NCBI GenBank assembly: GCA_944739405.2 | Contig: OX123193.2 | Location: 9,804,331 to 9,868,330, forward strand | DNA from: Euclidia mi | Lineage: Eukaryota; Arthropoda; Insecta; Lepidoptera; Erebidae | Direction of reading: 5' to 3' | Length of the DNA stretch: 64,000 bases | Part shown: piece by piece, positions 30,908 through 42,412 of the stretch | Position numbering within the stretch: the first letter of the stretch is position 1 | Layout of the letters: each line of letters opens with the position of its first letter | The notes under the pieces: generated by a model | Databases searched by the model: none | Told to the model about the DNA's origin: nothing | The model's input: the letters and a program-made list of their open reading frames with translations, nothing else | Position numbers and translations under genes: made by a program

Positions 30908-32529
30908 ATGTCAGCTATCAAGGACTTGCGTGCGGCTGCTGGTGCTATTGCATCAGATTTGCGCTGGTTTGCCTCGGCCAATGCTTTAGTGAACCGGCCT
31001 GATCGCCAGCAGGCCTTACTACAAAGGTACGAGCGGATTGACGATCGCCTGGCAAGTGTGGAACAGCAATTCCGCACTTTCAGCACTTGCTGTCTTGAAG
31101 TGTCAATCAATGATTTCACCGCTGACCAGCGAAATAAGGTCAGCGAAGACTATGCCCAGGTCTTAGACCTGTATGATGCTGTCTCCAATAGTGCGAGACA
31201 ACTAGTTGCCGATAGGGAAGGGCAACCCGGCCTGAAGCAGGAGCTTCCTAGGTCAGCACCAGGGCTGGTGAGTAGGCTCCCTAGTTTGGACCTCCCCCAT
31301 TTTGATGGCTGCCTAGGAAGCTACCTGGGCTTCGTTAATTTGTTCGACAGCCTAGTCAATGATAGGACTGACCTTCGGCCGGCACAAAAGTTGGCCTATC
31401 TAATGTCGGTTCTGGATGGGGAGGCTAAGGGCCTCATCCAGCATCTGCCCGTGTCTGACGAGGCGTACCAGACGGCTCGGGACCTAATCACCCGTAGGTA
31501 CCATAATAAGCGTGGCCTCGCCGACACGCACATCGAGCAGATTTTGGGCTTGCCGACGCTCACCTGGGTCTCTGGGTTGCGCACCCAACTGTTGAACCCG
31601 CTCTTGGTGGCCATCAACGCACTTAAGTGCCTTGACCTGCCCGTAGACCAATGGTCCTATCTATTGGTGCACATTGTGCTGAAAAAGCTGCCTGCCGACC
31701 TGAGGTCGCGTTTTGAACAGCGCTTTGGTGGGGATAGCGCGACCCATCTGCCCCCCTTTGCTGACCTGGAGAAGTTCCTGGAGGATGAGTGCCGGGTCTT
31801 GGACAACTCCGGTGGTGACACGCCGGCTAAGTCGCAGCCGCCCAAGGTCAAGGAGCAGGCTCGCGTTCACACCCGAGCCAATATTGACCGGCGCCCTCCT
31901 CGCTTTGCGGTCACGCAGAGCCCAGCTCCTACTGCAAGGTCACGGGGCACAGAACGGCCAGTTGCAGGGCATTTTTGGACCTTCATGTCGCCTCTCGTAG
32001 GCGCATCGCGAATGCCCGCCGCCTTTGCTTCTCTTGCTTGGGGTCCCAATACCAGCGAGACTGCCCAAACTCTCGCCCCTGTCCTCACTGTGAAGGACAG
32101 CATTTGGACATTCTCTGTATGAATGCCAGAGAGGTAGGCCGCTTGTCCAACCAGCCGACGCCGCGCACGGGCGGGTGTTTTGAAGGTGGCAGCCGAGGCT
32201 CACCGGCGCGTAGCCGAGAGTCGCCTCGCTCAATTGATCGCCACTCGCCCCGCTTGGAGAACCGTAGCGTGCGCACGCCTCCTCTCTCTCGCGCACCTGA
32301 ATGTGCTGTTCAGCGTCACCAGCACCATGACTGCTGCCCCAGGTATTCCCCTCCTTTGGCGGAGCGTCCCCGCCTTGACTCGCGCCCACCTCGTTTTGGG
32401 CGGGTGCGTCACTATGACCCCCCACAGATGGCGCGCGGATCGAGTCATCGCGCCTTTGAGGACTTCAAGCCGCAACCTCGTTTTGACTTGCCTGGTCCTG
32501 GCCAACGGTCGCTGCCCAGGCAACAATAG
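30908..32529 (+). pseudogene. gag: BEL-B Gag, frameshifted
   Basis: Starts at the same ATG as in BEL-A and BEL-C. Near 31926, seven bases present in BEL-C (55165-55171 region, 'ggagtgc') are missing. This shifts the frame just at the first zinc knuckle and removes its first cysteine. Out of frame the sequence runs to a stop at 32120-32122; the original frame resumes and is open to the UAG at 32527-32529. Protein-binding and zinc-knuckle functions would be lost. Confidence 0.9.
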
Positions 32530-35500
32530 GTCATTGACCCCTGCCCTATAACTCCAACCTGCCCCATTGAGACCGTAATCCTACCAACGGTTGCTGTTAG
32601 GGTCTGGGGACCCACGGGGACCTCTGTTGTTGTCCGTGCTATATTGGACACAGGTTCACAAGGTTGCATTGTTTCCACTTGTTTAGTAGGGCAGGTTAAA
32701 TTAAATATGGGTTCTTTTCCAAATTGTATACGGGGCATAGGTGACGTAGCCTCTAATGTTGAAGGACAAGTTAAGGTTTTGTTTGGCCCTGTTGAATCTT
32801 CACACCCGAGGATTAAAACCTCGGCTATTGTGTTGAAGAATATTTTGGGTATGCACCCACAGAAGCAGCTACCTGCTGCTGTGGTGAATTTGACATCGGG
32901 ATTGGAACTGGCAGACCCCAAATTTGACACACCGGGACAAATCGATTTGTTGATTGGCTCTGATGTCCGCGGTGGAATTTTGATTGGTGGGAAACGGGTC
33001 TTGGTGCCAAATGGTTTGACTGCCATCCCGACCATATTTGGATTTGCTTTGATGGGACCTGTACCTAGGGACCCCCCTCCACCCGAACTTGATAATGTGT
33101 TGGCTGTAGGCTCTGCTCTCTCTGATGCAGTTCAGAGGTTTTGGGAGGTAGAGGAGCCCCCTCAAGTTGCCCGTTTGAATCCAGAACATGAGGAGTGCGA
33201 GCTGTTCTTCCAGAACAACACTGGTCGACTCCGTTCTGGTCGGATTATCACGAAGCTGCCCTTCCTGTCTGTTCGGCCTCCGCTTGGTGAGTCACGACCT
33301 TTAGGCGAAAAGAGATTGTTGCTTATGGAGCGTCGCATGGGTCGTGATCCGGAGCTCAGACAGAAGTATATTGAGTTCATGAGAGAATATGAACAATTGG
33401 GACACATGTCAGTGTCAAATTTGGATTGGCGTTCGGTGGAGCATTACTTTCTCCCGCATCATGCGGTATTGAAGCCATCGACTGGCAAGCTGCGCACAGT
33501 GTTTGATGGTTCTGCGCAGACTTCAACAGGCGTATCCTTGAACCAGTGCTTGCATTCTGGTCCCAAGTTGGTCAAGGACCTTTGTGACGTCATCACCAGC
33601 TTCCGACGACATCAGGTTGTCTTTGTGGCCGACATAAAAATGATGTTCAGGCAGACGATTATCCACCCTGATGACCGTCGCTTCCAGCTGATCCTTTGGA
33701 GAGAGTCTCCTCGCAATCCCATGGTCGTCTACGAGCTCAATACAAATACGTACGGGTTAAGGTCAAGCCCCTACTTGGCAATACGCTCTCTTTGGGAGCT
33801 CGCAGACCGCGAAGGCCTACGTTTCCCAAGAGCCTCCGCCATCTTGAAGGACGATATTTACGTCGATGACATTTGTTCAGGCGCCTCCACAGCGGATGAG
33901 GCGATACTCCTGCGCGACGAATTGATAGGTATTTTGGCCTCCGCTGGTTATGAGTTGCGCAAATGGATTTCCAACTCACCAGCGCTTTTGGAAGGCTTGC
34001 CAGAGGATCATCAGCAAGATCCACATTTGTTTGAGATTGTTGACAACCCCGCCATGATGGCTGTTCTCGGCGTTCAGTACAGACCAGTCCAAGACATCTT
34101 TACATATAACGTAGACTTGAAATTGCCGTGTTCTTGGACTAAACGTCTCGTATTGTCTACTGTCGCCAGAACCTTTGATCCGAACGGTTGGATCTGTCCA
34201 ATTATATTTTGGGCAAAATGCTTCTTGCAGAAGCTTTGGACAGCAGGATTGACCTGGGACGAACCTCTGCACGGCACTCTTGTTGAGGAATGGACCTCTT
34301 TTGTATCCTCACTTCCTGCCGTCAACGAGATCTCCTTGCCTCGTCCCATCCTTCCTCCCGGGAAGTACAAGGCAACCCTTCACGGGTTTTGTGATGCCTC
34401 GGAGCGTGGGCACGCGGCCATGGTGTACTTGCGCACAGTTAGTGCCTCAGGTCAGGTGAGGGTTTCCCTGATCATGGCGAAGAGCAAGGTTGCACCCCTT
34501 CGGACATCTTTGACCATTCCGAAATTGGAGCTCTCGGGAACAGCCCTACTTGTACGCTTATTGAACCACGTGTCCAGTACTTTGGGTAAAAGCATTTGTA
34601 TTAATGTGACCTACGCTTGGACAGACAGCCAAATTGTTCTTTGTTGGTTGAAGGCTTCTGTCCACACCTTGGAGGTATTTGTCACTAATCGCGTTTCCCA
34701 AATCCAGAAATCCGAAGTCAAACTTGTTTGGAGACACGTGCCAGGTGAGCTCAACCCCGCTGATTGTGCCTCGCGCGGATGCTTGACGCCTAGTTTGATA
34801 GGTCATTCGCTGTGGTGGGGTCCGGAATGGTTGAGTTGACCAGAAATTGATTGGCCTCGAACGCCAGTTTTGAATACTTCTAATTTGCCGGGTCTACGAA
34901 CACTCGCTCTTGAGAAGGTAGAATGCGCCTTCGACCCCGATTTTTTGTTGAATCGTTACAGCTCCCTCGACAAGTTGTTAGGTGTTACTGCTTGGATAAA
35001 GCGTTTTGTTTTTAATTTTAGGCACCCACAACAGAAACGTCTGACACCGTTTCTCTCACCACAGGAACGACAGGAGTCCCTCACCTTTTGGGTTCGTTCT
35101 GTGCAATTGGCACATTTTGAGAAGGAGATAGCTATCCTTATGTCAGGGAAATCGAAATTGTCGGGAGCAATATCTAAATTGAACCCCTTTTTGGACGAAA
35201 CGGGTCTCTTGCGCGTTGGAGGGCGTCTCAAGAACGCCAACCTCCCTTACGGGGCACGTCACCCCCTTTTGTTACCTAAGGACGGTCATTTGGTACGCTT
35301 GTTGGTAACTGACCGTCACCTTAAAAATTCGCATGCTGGTTGTAATGCTTTGTTGGCCATTTTGCAACGCGAGTTTTGGATTTTGTCTGCCCGAAGAATT
35401 ATTCGGAGTGTAGTCTTTCGCTGCATCCCTTGCTATAAGTTCAAGGCTTCTACCTTGCAGCCCTTGATGGGAGACTTACCGGCAGATCGCGTAACTGAGA

Positions 35501-36417
35501 GCAGGACGTTTGACGGTGTTGGCACGGACTTCGCTGGTCCCTTTTTGGTGAAAACGTCGACACTTCGAAACAGCAAGACTGTCAAGGCCTACTTGTGTGT
35601 TTTTGTTTGTCTTTCCACAAAGGCCGTACATTTGGAACTGGTCTCCTCGCTTACGACCGAGGCGTTTGTAGCCACATTTGACAGATTTGTGTCCCGCAGA
35701 GGGCTGCCTTCCTTGATCCGTTCTGACTGTGGCACTAACTTCAAGGGCACCTATAATTATTTGAATGATGTTGTTAATTTCCTTGAAACCAACAAAGCTG
35801 ATATAGATGATAGGCTTGCCCGACGTGGGATAAATTGGTTGTTTTCCCCACCAAATTGTCCACACTGGGGTGGTATATTTGAGGCCGCCGTAAAATCGGC
35901 CAAAACACACTTGCGCAGGACAATCAGTGAATCTGTCCTTACATTTGAGGAACTCGCAACTGTGTTTTGTAAGATTGAGGCCGTTTTGAATTCTCGGCCA
36001 TTGTGCCCGATCTCCTCAGATCCGAATGATTTGGAGGCCCTTACGCCGGGCCATTTTTTGATTGGTCGCCCACTTGTCGCCTTGCCTGAGTACCCCTATA
36101 TTGATACGAGACCTGGTCGTCTCTCGCGTTTTGAATTGGTACGCCAGATTACTCAGAGCTTTTGGAAACGCTGGAATTTGGAATATTTGCACATACTCCA
36201 GCAACGCGTTAAGTGGACCGACAAGACCGATCCACCCAAGATTGGTGACCTCGTGTTGATCAATGAGGCTAATCTTCCGCCACTTAGATGGCGCAGGGGG
36301 CGCATCCTTCGTTTGGTAACTGGGGCTGATGGAGTTCCCCGATTTGCTGAGGTCTTGGTGGACGGTTCGATTTTGAGGAGAGCGGTTGCAACATTGTCAC
36401 GTCTACCAACCGATTAG
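32530..36417 (+). pseudogene. pol: BEL-B Pol, one nonsense codon
   Basis: Same domain order and length as BEL-A Pol. A TGA at 34837-34839 replaces an arginine codon present in BEL-C (58083-58085), just after RNase H, so integrase would not be made. The reading frame is otherwise open, and the integrase glutamate is intact in 'GGIFEAAVKSAK'. Confidence 0.92.
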
Positions 36418-36448
36418 CGGACCGGTAGGCCGGTCCGGGGCGGGTGGA

Positions 36449-37059
36449 TGTTTGAAATAGAATTAGTTTTTATTATAAGTCAAATCGATTAGATCGATTG
36501 AGTAACATTTTGTTTAGTCTATTGAAAATTTCTGACAATGGTCACACTGAACTGTCATTCACTCACTTTGGTTCTTTGTCGTTTCCCGCGGTCGGTGAAA
36601 AAAAGCTCTGGATAGATTTCGTTTTGTGAGCGTTTTGATCTTGTATTTGGAACCCGTTTTGATCGCCACTTCCTTGATCAATAACTGGCACCGGTTAATT
36701 GTGATAAAAATAGTATTTTAACGAACATTGTAAAACTTGAGTGAATCCGATGCACGTGGTTGGTGCCGGACGAATTTGCTGATTGAAAACGCTGCGTTGG
36801 AGTCTGGTAAAGTAAAGATAATTCACTTGCTAATATTGGCCAATTTAGTCTCGTGTGTGTCTAGCTTGCCTCCAGGACTCCACTCAAGAACATCACCAGG
36901 AGATATTTGGTAAGACATTTTATTAATATTAGAATTTATATTCATTCGTTGTGCTACCGCAGTGTATGTTGGACCTTTGCCTTGGGCTGAGACTGGATGT
37001 ATTAATCGCTTCCACTGATCTCTGTAAGCCTTACCCGATCTCAGCTCAAACTCTAGACA
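36449..37059 (+). repeat. BEL-B 3' LTR
   Basis: 611 bp, 'tgtttgaaat' to 'ctctagaca'. It is preceded by the polypurine tract 'ggggcgggtgga' (36437-36448) and the GC hairpin at 36419-36436. Confidence 0.93.
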
Positions 37060-37399
37060 ATTATATAAGCCGCAAATGAACAGATGGTTCTACTGATGGT
37101 GAGCAATTACCGCTGTTCATGGTCATAAGGAACACCAGAGAAATCACAAGTGCGTTGCGGTCCTTTGTGTTGGCCAAAACGACAGGTGAAGGAGTGGGAT
37201 GACGGAGAAGGAATGGACAATGGGGCCTTTTTGGGGGGTGGCAAGTATTCACGGATATCATAAAAAAATTTCGTTCAATATGCTTCGGTTTTGATTACAA
37301 TTCCACCTCTAAGATGTTTCATCTCATGATAGCACTTTACAAGCCATTTTAGACCAGTCTAATATACGCCAATAAAATAATAAATTTGGCTAGCTTGCG

Positions 37400-37590
37400 G
37401 TTTTGGGTTTGCGCAGGCGTCTCGCCGCTTGACACTGCTTCAAATTTTGTGGGTTCGATTCCCACATGAGAAAATATTTTGTAAGAACCATAAACTCTTT
37501 TTTCGAGTCTAAGTGTACTGTGTGTCTGTTGGTTGTATGTTTGTAAAGTCACCCACGATACAGGATTTATTCCTAGTGCGGGAGCTGTCT
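37400..37590 (+). mobile_element. SINE-like fragment with B box
   Basis: 'gtgggttcgattcccac' (37449-37465) is a tRNA B-box palindrome, followed by 'aaatattttgtaagaacc' and 'tgtctgttggttgtatg', typical of another lepidopteran tRNA-SINE subfamily. Head and 3' end are uncertain. Duplicate at 60657-60847. Confidence 0.5.
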
Positions 37591-37936
37591 TTAAGGAATA
37601 TTGAAAAAAAAAAGAATATATTCTTCAGATAGCCTGACATATTATTACTGTGAGAGAGTTTCCCTATAGTTTAATTAAATATAAATAAGCCCTTTTATTA
37701 CTTAATAACCTAACTAAATAAACTACAAATTCCACAACAATAAAAATAACAGTTTCAAAAATAACGTAACTGTTCCCAATAACAGCACTAAAACACATAT
37801 TAAAACGATAACCCTAATAGATAACGTTAATGGTAAACATTTAGCCGCAACTCAAAGTTATTCTCACACAGTAACGTCGAATAAATAGTTATAAGTGTTG
37901 TTTAAGTACGTTTTCTTCTTTACAAAGTGTTGGAAC
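37591..37936. other. No gene seen
   Basis: AT-rich non-coding sequence. Unit 2 carries an extra ~30 bp in the counterpart near 61040. Confidence 0.5.
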
Positions 37937-38050
37937 TTCACTAGTGGATTTTACCAAGTAATGGGTTACACAGGTTACACTAGGATATAATGTTTCACTA
38001 GTGGATTTTACCAAGTAATGGGTTACACAGGTTACACTAGGATATAATGT
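37937..38050. repeat. 57-bp tandem repeat, two copies
   Basis: Units 37937-37993 and 37994-38050 ('ttcactagtggattttacc...') appear identical. Present as two copies in unit 2 as well (61225-61338), so the array predates the split. Confidence 0.92.
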
Positions 38051-38184
38051 TTCCCCTGAAGAATAAAATAAAGCTTATCTGACGCTTAAAATTAGGGTGG
38101 GAATTATTAGGTAAATTGCTTGGCATTGAATTAGGTTTTAAAGGTTACACACCTTTAAATTGTGGATACGATTGAAACTTTATT

Positions 38185-38417
38185 TTAGTGCTGTGACGAA
38201 ATTTCTACAGCAGATTGTCGGGGTGCGATCCCTAGGTACCCCGGGCACACACCTCTGACTTTTCGAAAATTATGTGTGTATTCTCCCTTAATAATGTGCC
38301 CGGTAGATGGCAATAGGCTCGCCTCCTATTACATTGGGACCGAAACATAAGTGGCGAAGTGTGGGTGGATAATACACTTCTGCTTACTCCTTCGGGGATA
38401 AAGGCGTGATATTATGT
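38185..38417 (+). mobile_element. tRNA-derived SINE, degenerate head
   Basis: Contains 'ggggtgcgatccctagg' (decayed B box), 'acctctgacttttcgaaa', 'ggctcgcctcctattac' and tail 'cttactccttcggggat'. Faces a second SINE in the opposite direction. Duplicate at 61469-61701. Confidence 0.75.
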
Positions 38418-38419
38418 TA

Positions 38420-38556
38420 TGCCATCCACCGGGCACAATATTAAGCGAGCAATAATTAAAATTTTTAATGCACACATACTTCGAAAAGTCAGAGGTGTGT
38501 GCGCGGAGTAACTGGGGATCGAACCCGAGACCATTGTCTCGGCAGTCCGTTACGTA
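38420..38556 (-). mobile_element. SINE 5' part, inverted
   Basis: Reverse complement of a related SINE head: B box 'gggttcgatccccag' and 'acttttcgaagtatgtgtgc' on the minus strand. With the preceding copy it forms an inverted repeat (about 38247-38312 against 38421-38501). Duplicate at 61704-61840. Confidence 0.7.
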
Positions 38557-39240
38557 CACGTTAATTATCATATAATTATTTAGAGCAGAGTGGGGAATAT
38601 AATACGTGCACTCTCATGCATAAAACTCGTGGAGCCATTCACGTATATAATATAAAACATGAAACAGAACACAAAGATAATAATAATCATCTTTATTGTA
38701 CAAATGCCAAAGAAATTTACAATCATGTATTTTAACAAAAAATAAAAGGACGAATGGTACATAACTTTATAAAACACTTAATTAATATAGATTTTTGCAT
38801 TTATTCATTCAAAAATATAAGTAGTATCAACCCCAATTACGCAAAATAATTTACTTTTACTCTTATCATGATAACACTTTAATTAGGGACAAAATATCGC
38901 TTTTTTTTTTCCTAATAACCCCTGAAAATATTACAATAAGGGCTTATGAAAGCCAACGGGGACTTAATTCAAACCACGTAGGTACAGTCCGGGCGACAAA
39001 TCTAAACGGCGTAAGCGTAGAATTAAAATTTCGTGTGCGAGGCGCTTACCTATTGTCTACACAAAATATCATTTAATTATGTCGGCTGTTCTGTACTTCG
39101 GGTTGTGGTTTATGTGATAAGATAATGTAGGAGTAGTATTCGCTGCGCACTTTATTATTTGTTGAGAAAAGCGAAAGCGGAAGAGTTGCCTATGGATGTG
39201 TGTGTCTGGACTATGTAGTACTACTACTACAATCATACTG
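38557..39240. other. No gene seen
   Basis: AT-rich. 'aataataatcatctttattg' near 38680 resembles a transposon 3' end but has no partner. Nothing coding. Confidence 0.45.
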
Positions 39241-39309
39241 GCTGCATGGTCTAGGGGTAAGTACTCCGCGACTGCTGAGATTTTTCCTAGATAGGAATCC
39301 AAGCGTGAC

Positions 39310-39690
39310 TTCAGTATCAGATGCTATCGACAGGTTGCAGAGACAAGCTGTCAGTATCATTGGATATCCTGAGGCTACAAGGACTATTGAATCCCTGCAA
39401 TTACGCAGGGACTTGGGCTCACCGCATTTATCACGGTGTGTGCTCTGAAGAATTGTTTCAATGCTACCTTCTCCATTCCTATCCAGAACAACACGGTTTG
39501 GGTCCAGTTGCAACCCTTACCTTGTTGAACAGATACCGTTGCTCGTGAAGAGTTTCCTCTTATGTTACCATAAAGATATGAAACTCAATACCAGCTGACG
39601 TATTTCCTTTCTTCTTTGGTCTTGGGACTTTTAAGCGGGAGATGAAAAAGCTTTACACTAGTTTATCAAGGTGAGAGCCATCATTCCATA
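39310..39690 (+). pseudogene. Decayed LINE 3' fragment
   Basis: Matches the last part of the LINE at 3226-3657 but on the plus strand: 'DAIDRLQRQAV', 'EATRTIESLQLRRD' and 'cttttaagcgggagatgaaa'. Small indels break every frame. Immediately upstream (39241-39280) lies a tRNA-like 'tgcatggtctaggggtaagt' block. Counterpart at about 62595-62960, which is more decayed. Confidence 0.7.
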
Positions 39691-40675
39691 TTGATATGAT
39701 AGCTTTCACTACGGAACTCTATAGCTCAGACGATCAGGCGGCATGGTTTCATTGTGCTAGGCAACAATAAAAAAGACTTCCGGCTCAAAATTTAGGGTAA
39801 TTAGTCACTAAACTAAAATATTAAGAACCTTTTTGAAATTATGAAATTTCGTCTTTAAGGTCTTCATAATGTAGTTCAAAGTATGTTATACAACTTTAAT
39901 TTCTTATAAATATCATACAGTTATTACTCTCTATTCAAACACCAAGTCGAAAACATCGTCGTCTCTTACAACTTGCACCAAAACGCGTGTGTAAACGTTA
40001 AACACGTCCGTTTAAGTACACAGGACAATACTGCCCCTGTATTTCTCAGCGGAACTCCAAACAAAATGTATGGAGCAACATGTACTGAATTTTAATTGGT
40101 GCAAATTGCCAGTGCGAGTGACGGTGACAGTTTTAGCATTAATAACAGCAAACCTGACCCAATTCACCCACTTCGAATGTGGACAAACAGATTAATTGTT
40201 GTTATAACACTTTTGCTCGTAAGTGTACTTTAGATGTGATAGTTTGATTGTAGTGCAATCAGCTTAGAATTGTAAATTAAGTAAAGAGCTCTCTCAGTTG
40301 GAGATATGCAATTTTACATCACTGACTACTGTTCTGTAGCAGCAATTTGACTATTTGTATGAATATTTTTAGCTGGTTTCTTGTATGGGGGTAGGGGTCA
40401 AGTAAGAACTGTCATATGGAAGGCTAAGATTCTTCTTGGACATATTTTACTTTCGTTCACAATTAAATCAGGGTTGAATTCAATATGCCGATTAATTTCA
40501 ACTCCATAAAATTACGTGTATGAACAAAAACCAAACTGAAGGACAATATAATTATCCTACAATGATAACGTTTTTCTTTTAAGCTGTAGAACTTAATTTC
40601 TGAAAACTTTAGAATTTACAAATAGTAAGTGGAAATATTTGCTATTTATTCACAAAGTATAATCATCAAAGTATG
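39691..40675. other. No gene seen
   Basis: Non-coding. A 74-codon frame at 63106-63330 in unit 2 is not maintained here, which argues against coding. The high similarity between units ends at about 40625. Confidence 0.5.
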
Positions 40676-40800
40676 CCGTGTGGTTGACGGCATAGAATAC
40701 AAGTGGCACCACCCCTATCTTCTCATGGGTGTCGTAAGAGGCGACTAAGGGATAAGACAATGCAAATACCATCTTTGCGTAGAGACGGAAAACTCGACAT
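40676..40800 (+). mobile_element. LINE-end fragment
   Basis: 'accacccctatcttctcatg' and 'gtcgtaagaggcgactaagg' are recurrent in lepidopteran LINE copies; the reverse complement of a related block ends the fragment at 14690. Confidence 0.45.
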
Positions 40801-40812
40801 CAAACCCCATAC

Positions 40813-41083
40813 GACTGCCTCGTTGGTCTCGCGGCATAAATGTGCGCATGGCATCGGGAGGTCCCGGTTTCGATTCCTGGGTCGGGCAGTGTTATTGGGT
40901 TTTTCTGTCACGAAATGCTCAGTAGCAGCACGGAGTCTGGAAATGTGCCCGGTACGGCAATAGGCTCGCCCCTTATTACGTGGGACTAAAGTATATCTGG
41001 CGAAAAGTGGGTGTAGAAATACACCTCTGCCTACCCCTTCGGGGATAAAAGGCGTGACGTTATGTATGTATGTATGTATGTAT
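40813..41083 (+). mobile_element. tRNA-derived SINE with (tatg)n tail
   Basis: Head 'ctgcctcgttggtctcgcgg', B box 'ggtttcgattcctgg', body 'cagtagcagcacgg', tail 'ctgcctaccccttcggggat' then 'ggcgtgacgttatg(tatg)n'. The tail closely parallels the LINE fragment end at 13820-13870. Confidence 0.85.
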
Positions 41084-42359
41084 AATCATAGAGCTATGCA
41101 AATATATCTCAGCATAGAAAGGCAATATTTAGTCAAATTGGCTAAAAGACGATCGAAGCTACCGACCGTAATGATGTTAGGTTTAGCTACATGAGATTGC
41201 TTGTAACCAACAAATTAGTTGGTCATCCAACATCGTCTATTGGTTGATTGAGGTGTGTTGTTGGTCCAAACATAATTATGTAGGGAATATTCTCCGTAAA
41301 CAATATTGGCCACCAATAGTCGAGGATTGGCCACCAATATTGGATTTACTGCACGGTACTCTATTTGTCTTTGATTAAGTTCAGTGGGTGGTTGGAAGTA
41401 GCTTTTAATGGATTACATGCATTTGAGCAAACAAGACTTACTCTTCGTTGACAACAAACTTTATTTGCATGGAAAATGATATAAATAAAGGTATATCATT
41501 ATTGTTTATCGCGATTTTAGTCCGTTTTTAAATTTATGTGGAAAACTTCAACGAACTGTGCCGATAGTTCATCCGAATACCCCGCCTCATTCAAAACTTT
41601 TGCCTTGGATGAAAAAGTATAGTTACTTTGAGATACGCTAATTATACCCAGTAACAATTTGTGGATCACTCAAAGTGTTGTCTTGCCTCTCTCTTGGAAA
41701 CGAACAGAAGACACTCAGCGAAGCGCTAAACTGCGAAGCGATCGCTACGCTAAACCACAACGTCATACGTCCAATCAAAGGAAGACACAATAGGCGGACA
41801 CATTATTAAATCTTAAGTATCAGCTTCAAACATCTTGCCGCTTTTCATCAGTGGAGTAGGCCTAAAGGGGAAACCATGGTAAAAAAAACCCGCCGAGTAT
41901 ACTACCTCACTCTTAGAATCGCGATATCTCAGGAATTTTAACTCTTAGGAAAAAATCATTGAAACCATTTATGTAGAGAACTTTAAGATCTTCAACTTTG
42001 GTTAAGGTTTTATTTTGATAAAACTTACCGTTTCGAGAAAAATCCAAAAAACCTCAAATTTTGACGTTTGACGCCGAAAAACTTTTATAGCACACAAAGG
42101 ATTGTTGGGGACTTTTAAGACTTTATTTGTAATGGTAAATCATAGCTCTCCACCAATTTTTGGCTCTCCGGCAATTTTTGTTATTTGAAATGTCTATATT
42201 GACTGGACGGGATATAACTTTTTTACGAGAGATACGAACCGTGGACCAGCGGGACAGTTTTTAAAAATAAAACCCTCGGACTACTGTCCGGCTTAGAGGT
42301 TGAAACAGAACTGATTTTATTTTAAAACAAAAGTGCAGAGTTTGGTCGAGCGAAATCTG
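41084..42359. other. No gene seen; may hold second errantivirus LTR
   Basis: Non-coding. The part nearest 42428 should be the U3 of the LTR that starts there on the minus strand, but its far end could not be placed: there is no second LTR or target duplication to compare. Confidence 0.4.
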
Positions 42360-42412
42360 AACAAAAATAATTAAAATGTAAAGTGATGCTCGATGAGAGA
42401 TGACGATGGTGT

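Larger units (their letters stand above)
29576..37059 (+). mobile_element. BEL/Pao retrotransposon B, defective
   Basis: LTRs of 626 and 611 bp, target duplication 'attat' (29571-29575, 37060-37064). It shares its insertion site with BEL-C in unit 2 (52533-52537, 60306-60310), so B and C are the same insertion. B has a gag frameshift and a pol nonsense codon, neither of which C has. Confidence 0.95.

Noticed and set aside
37937..38050. Possible CRISPR-like or satellite array
   Set aside because: Only two directly adjacent identical 57-bp units with no spacers; a simple tandem duplication.
40703..40963. 86-codon plus frame
   Set aside because: It spans a LINE-end fragment and a SINE head, so it is chance coding in repeats.
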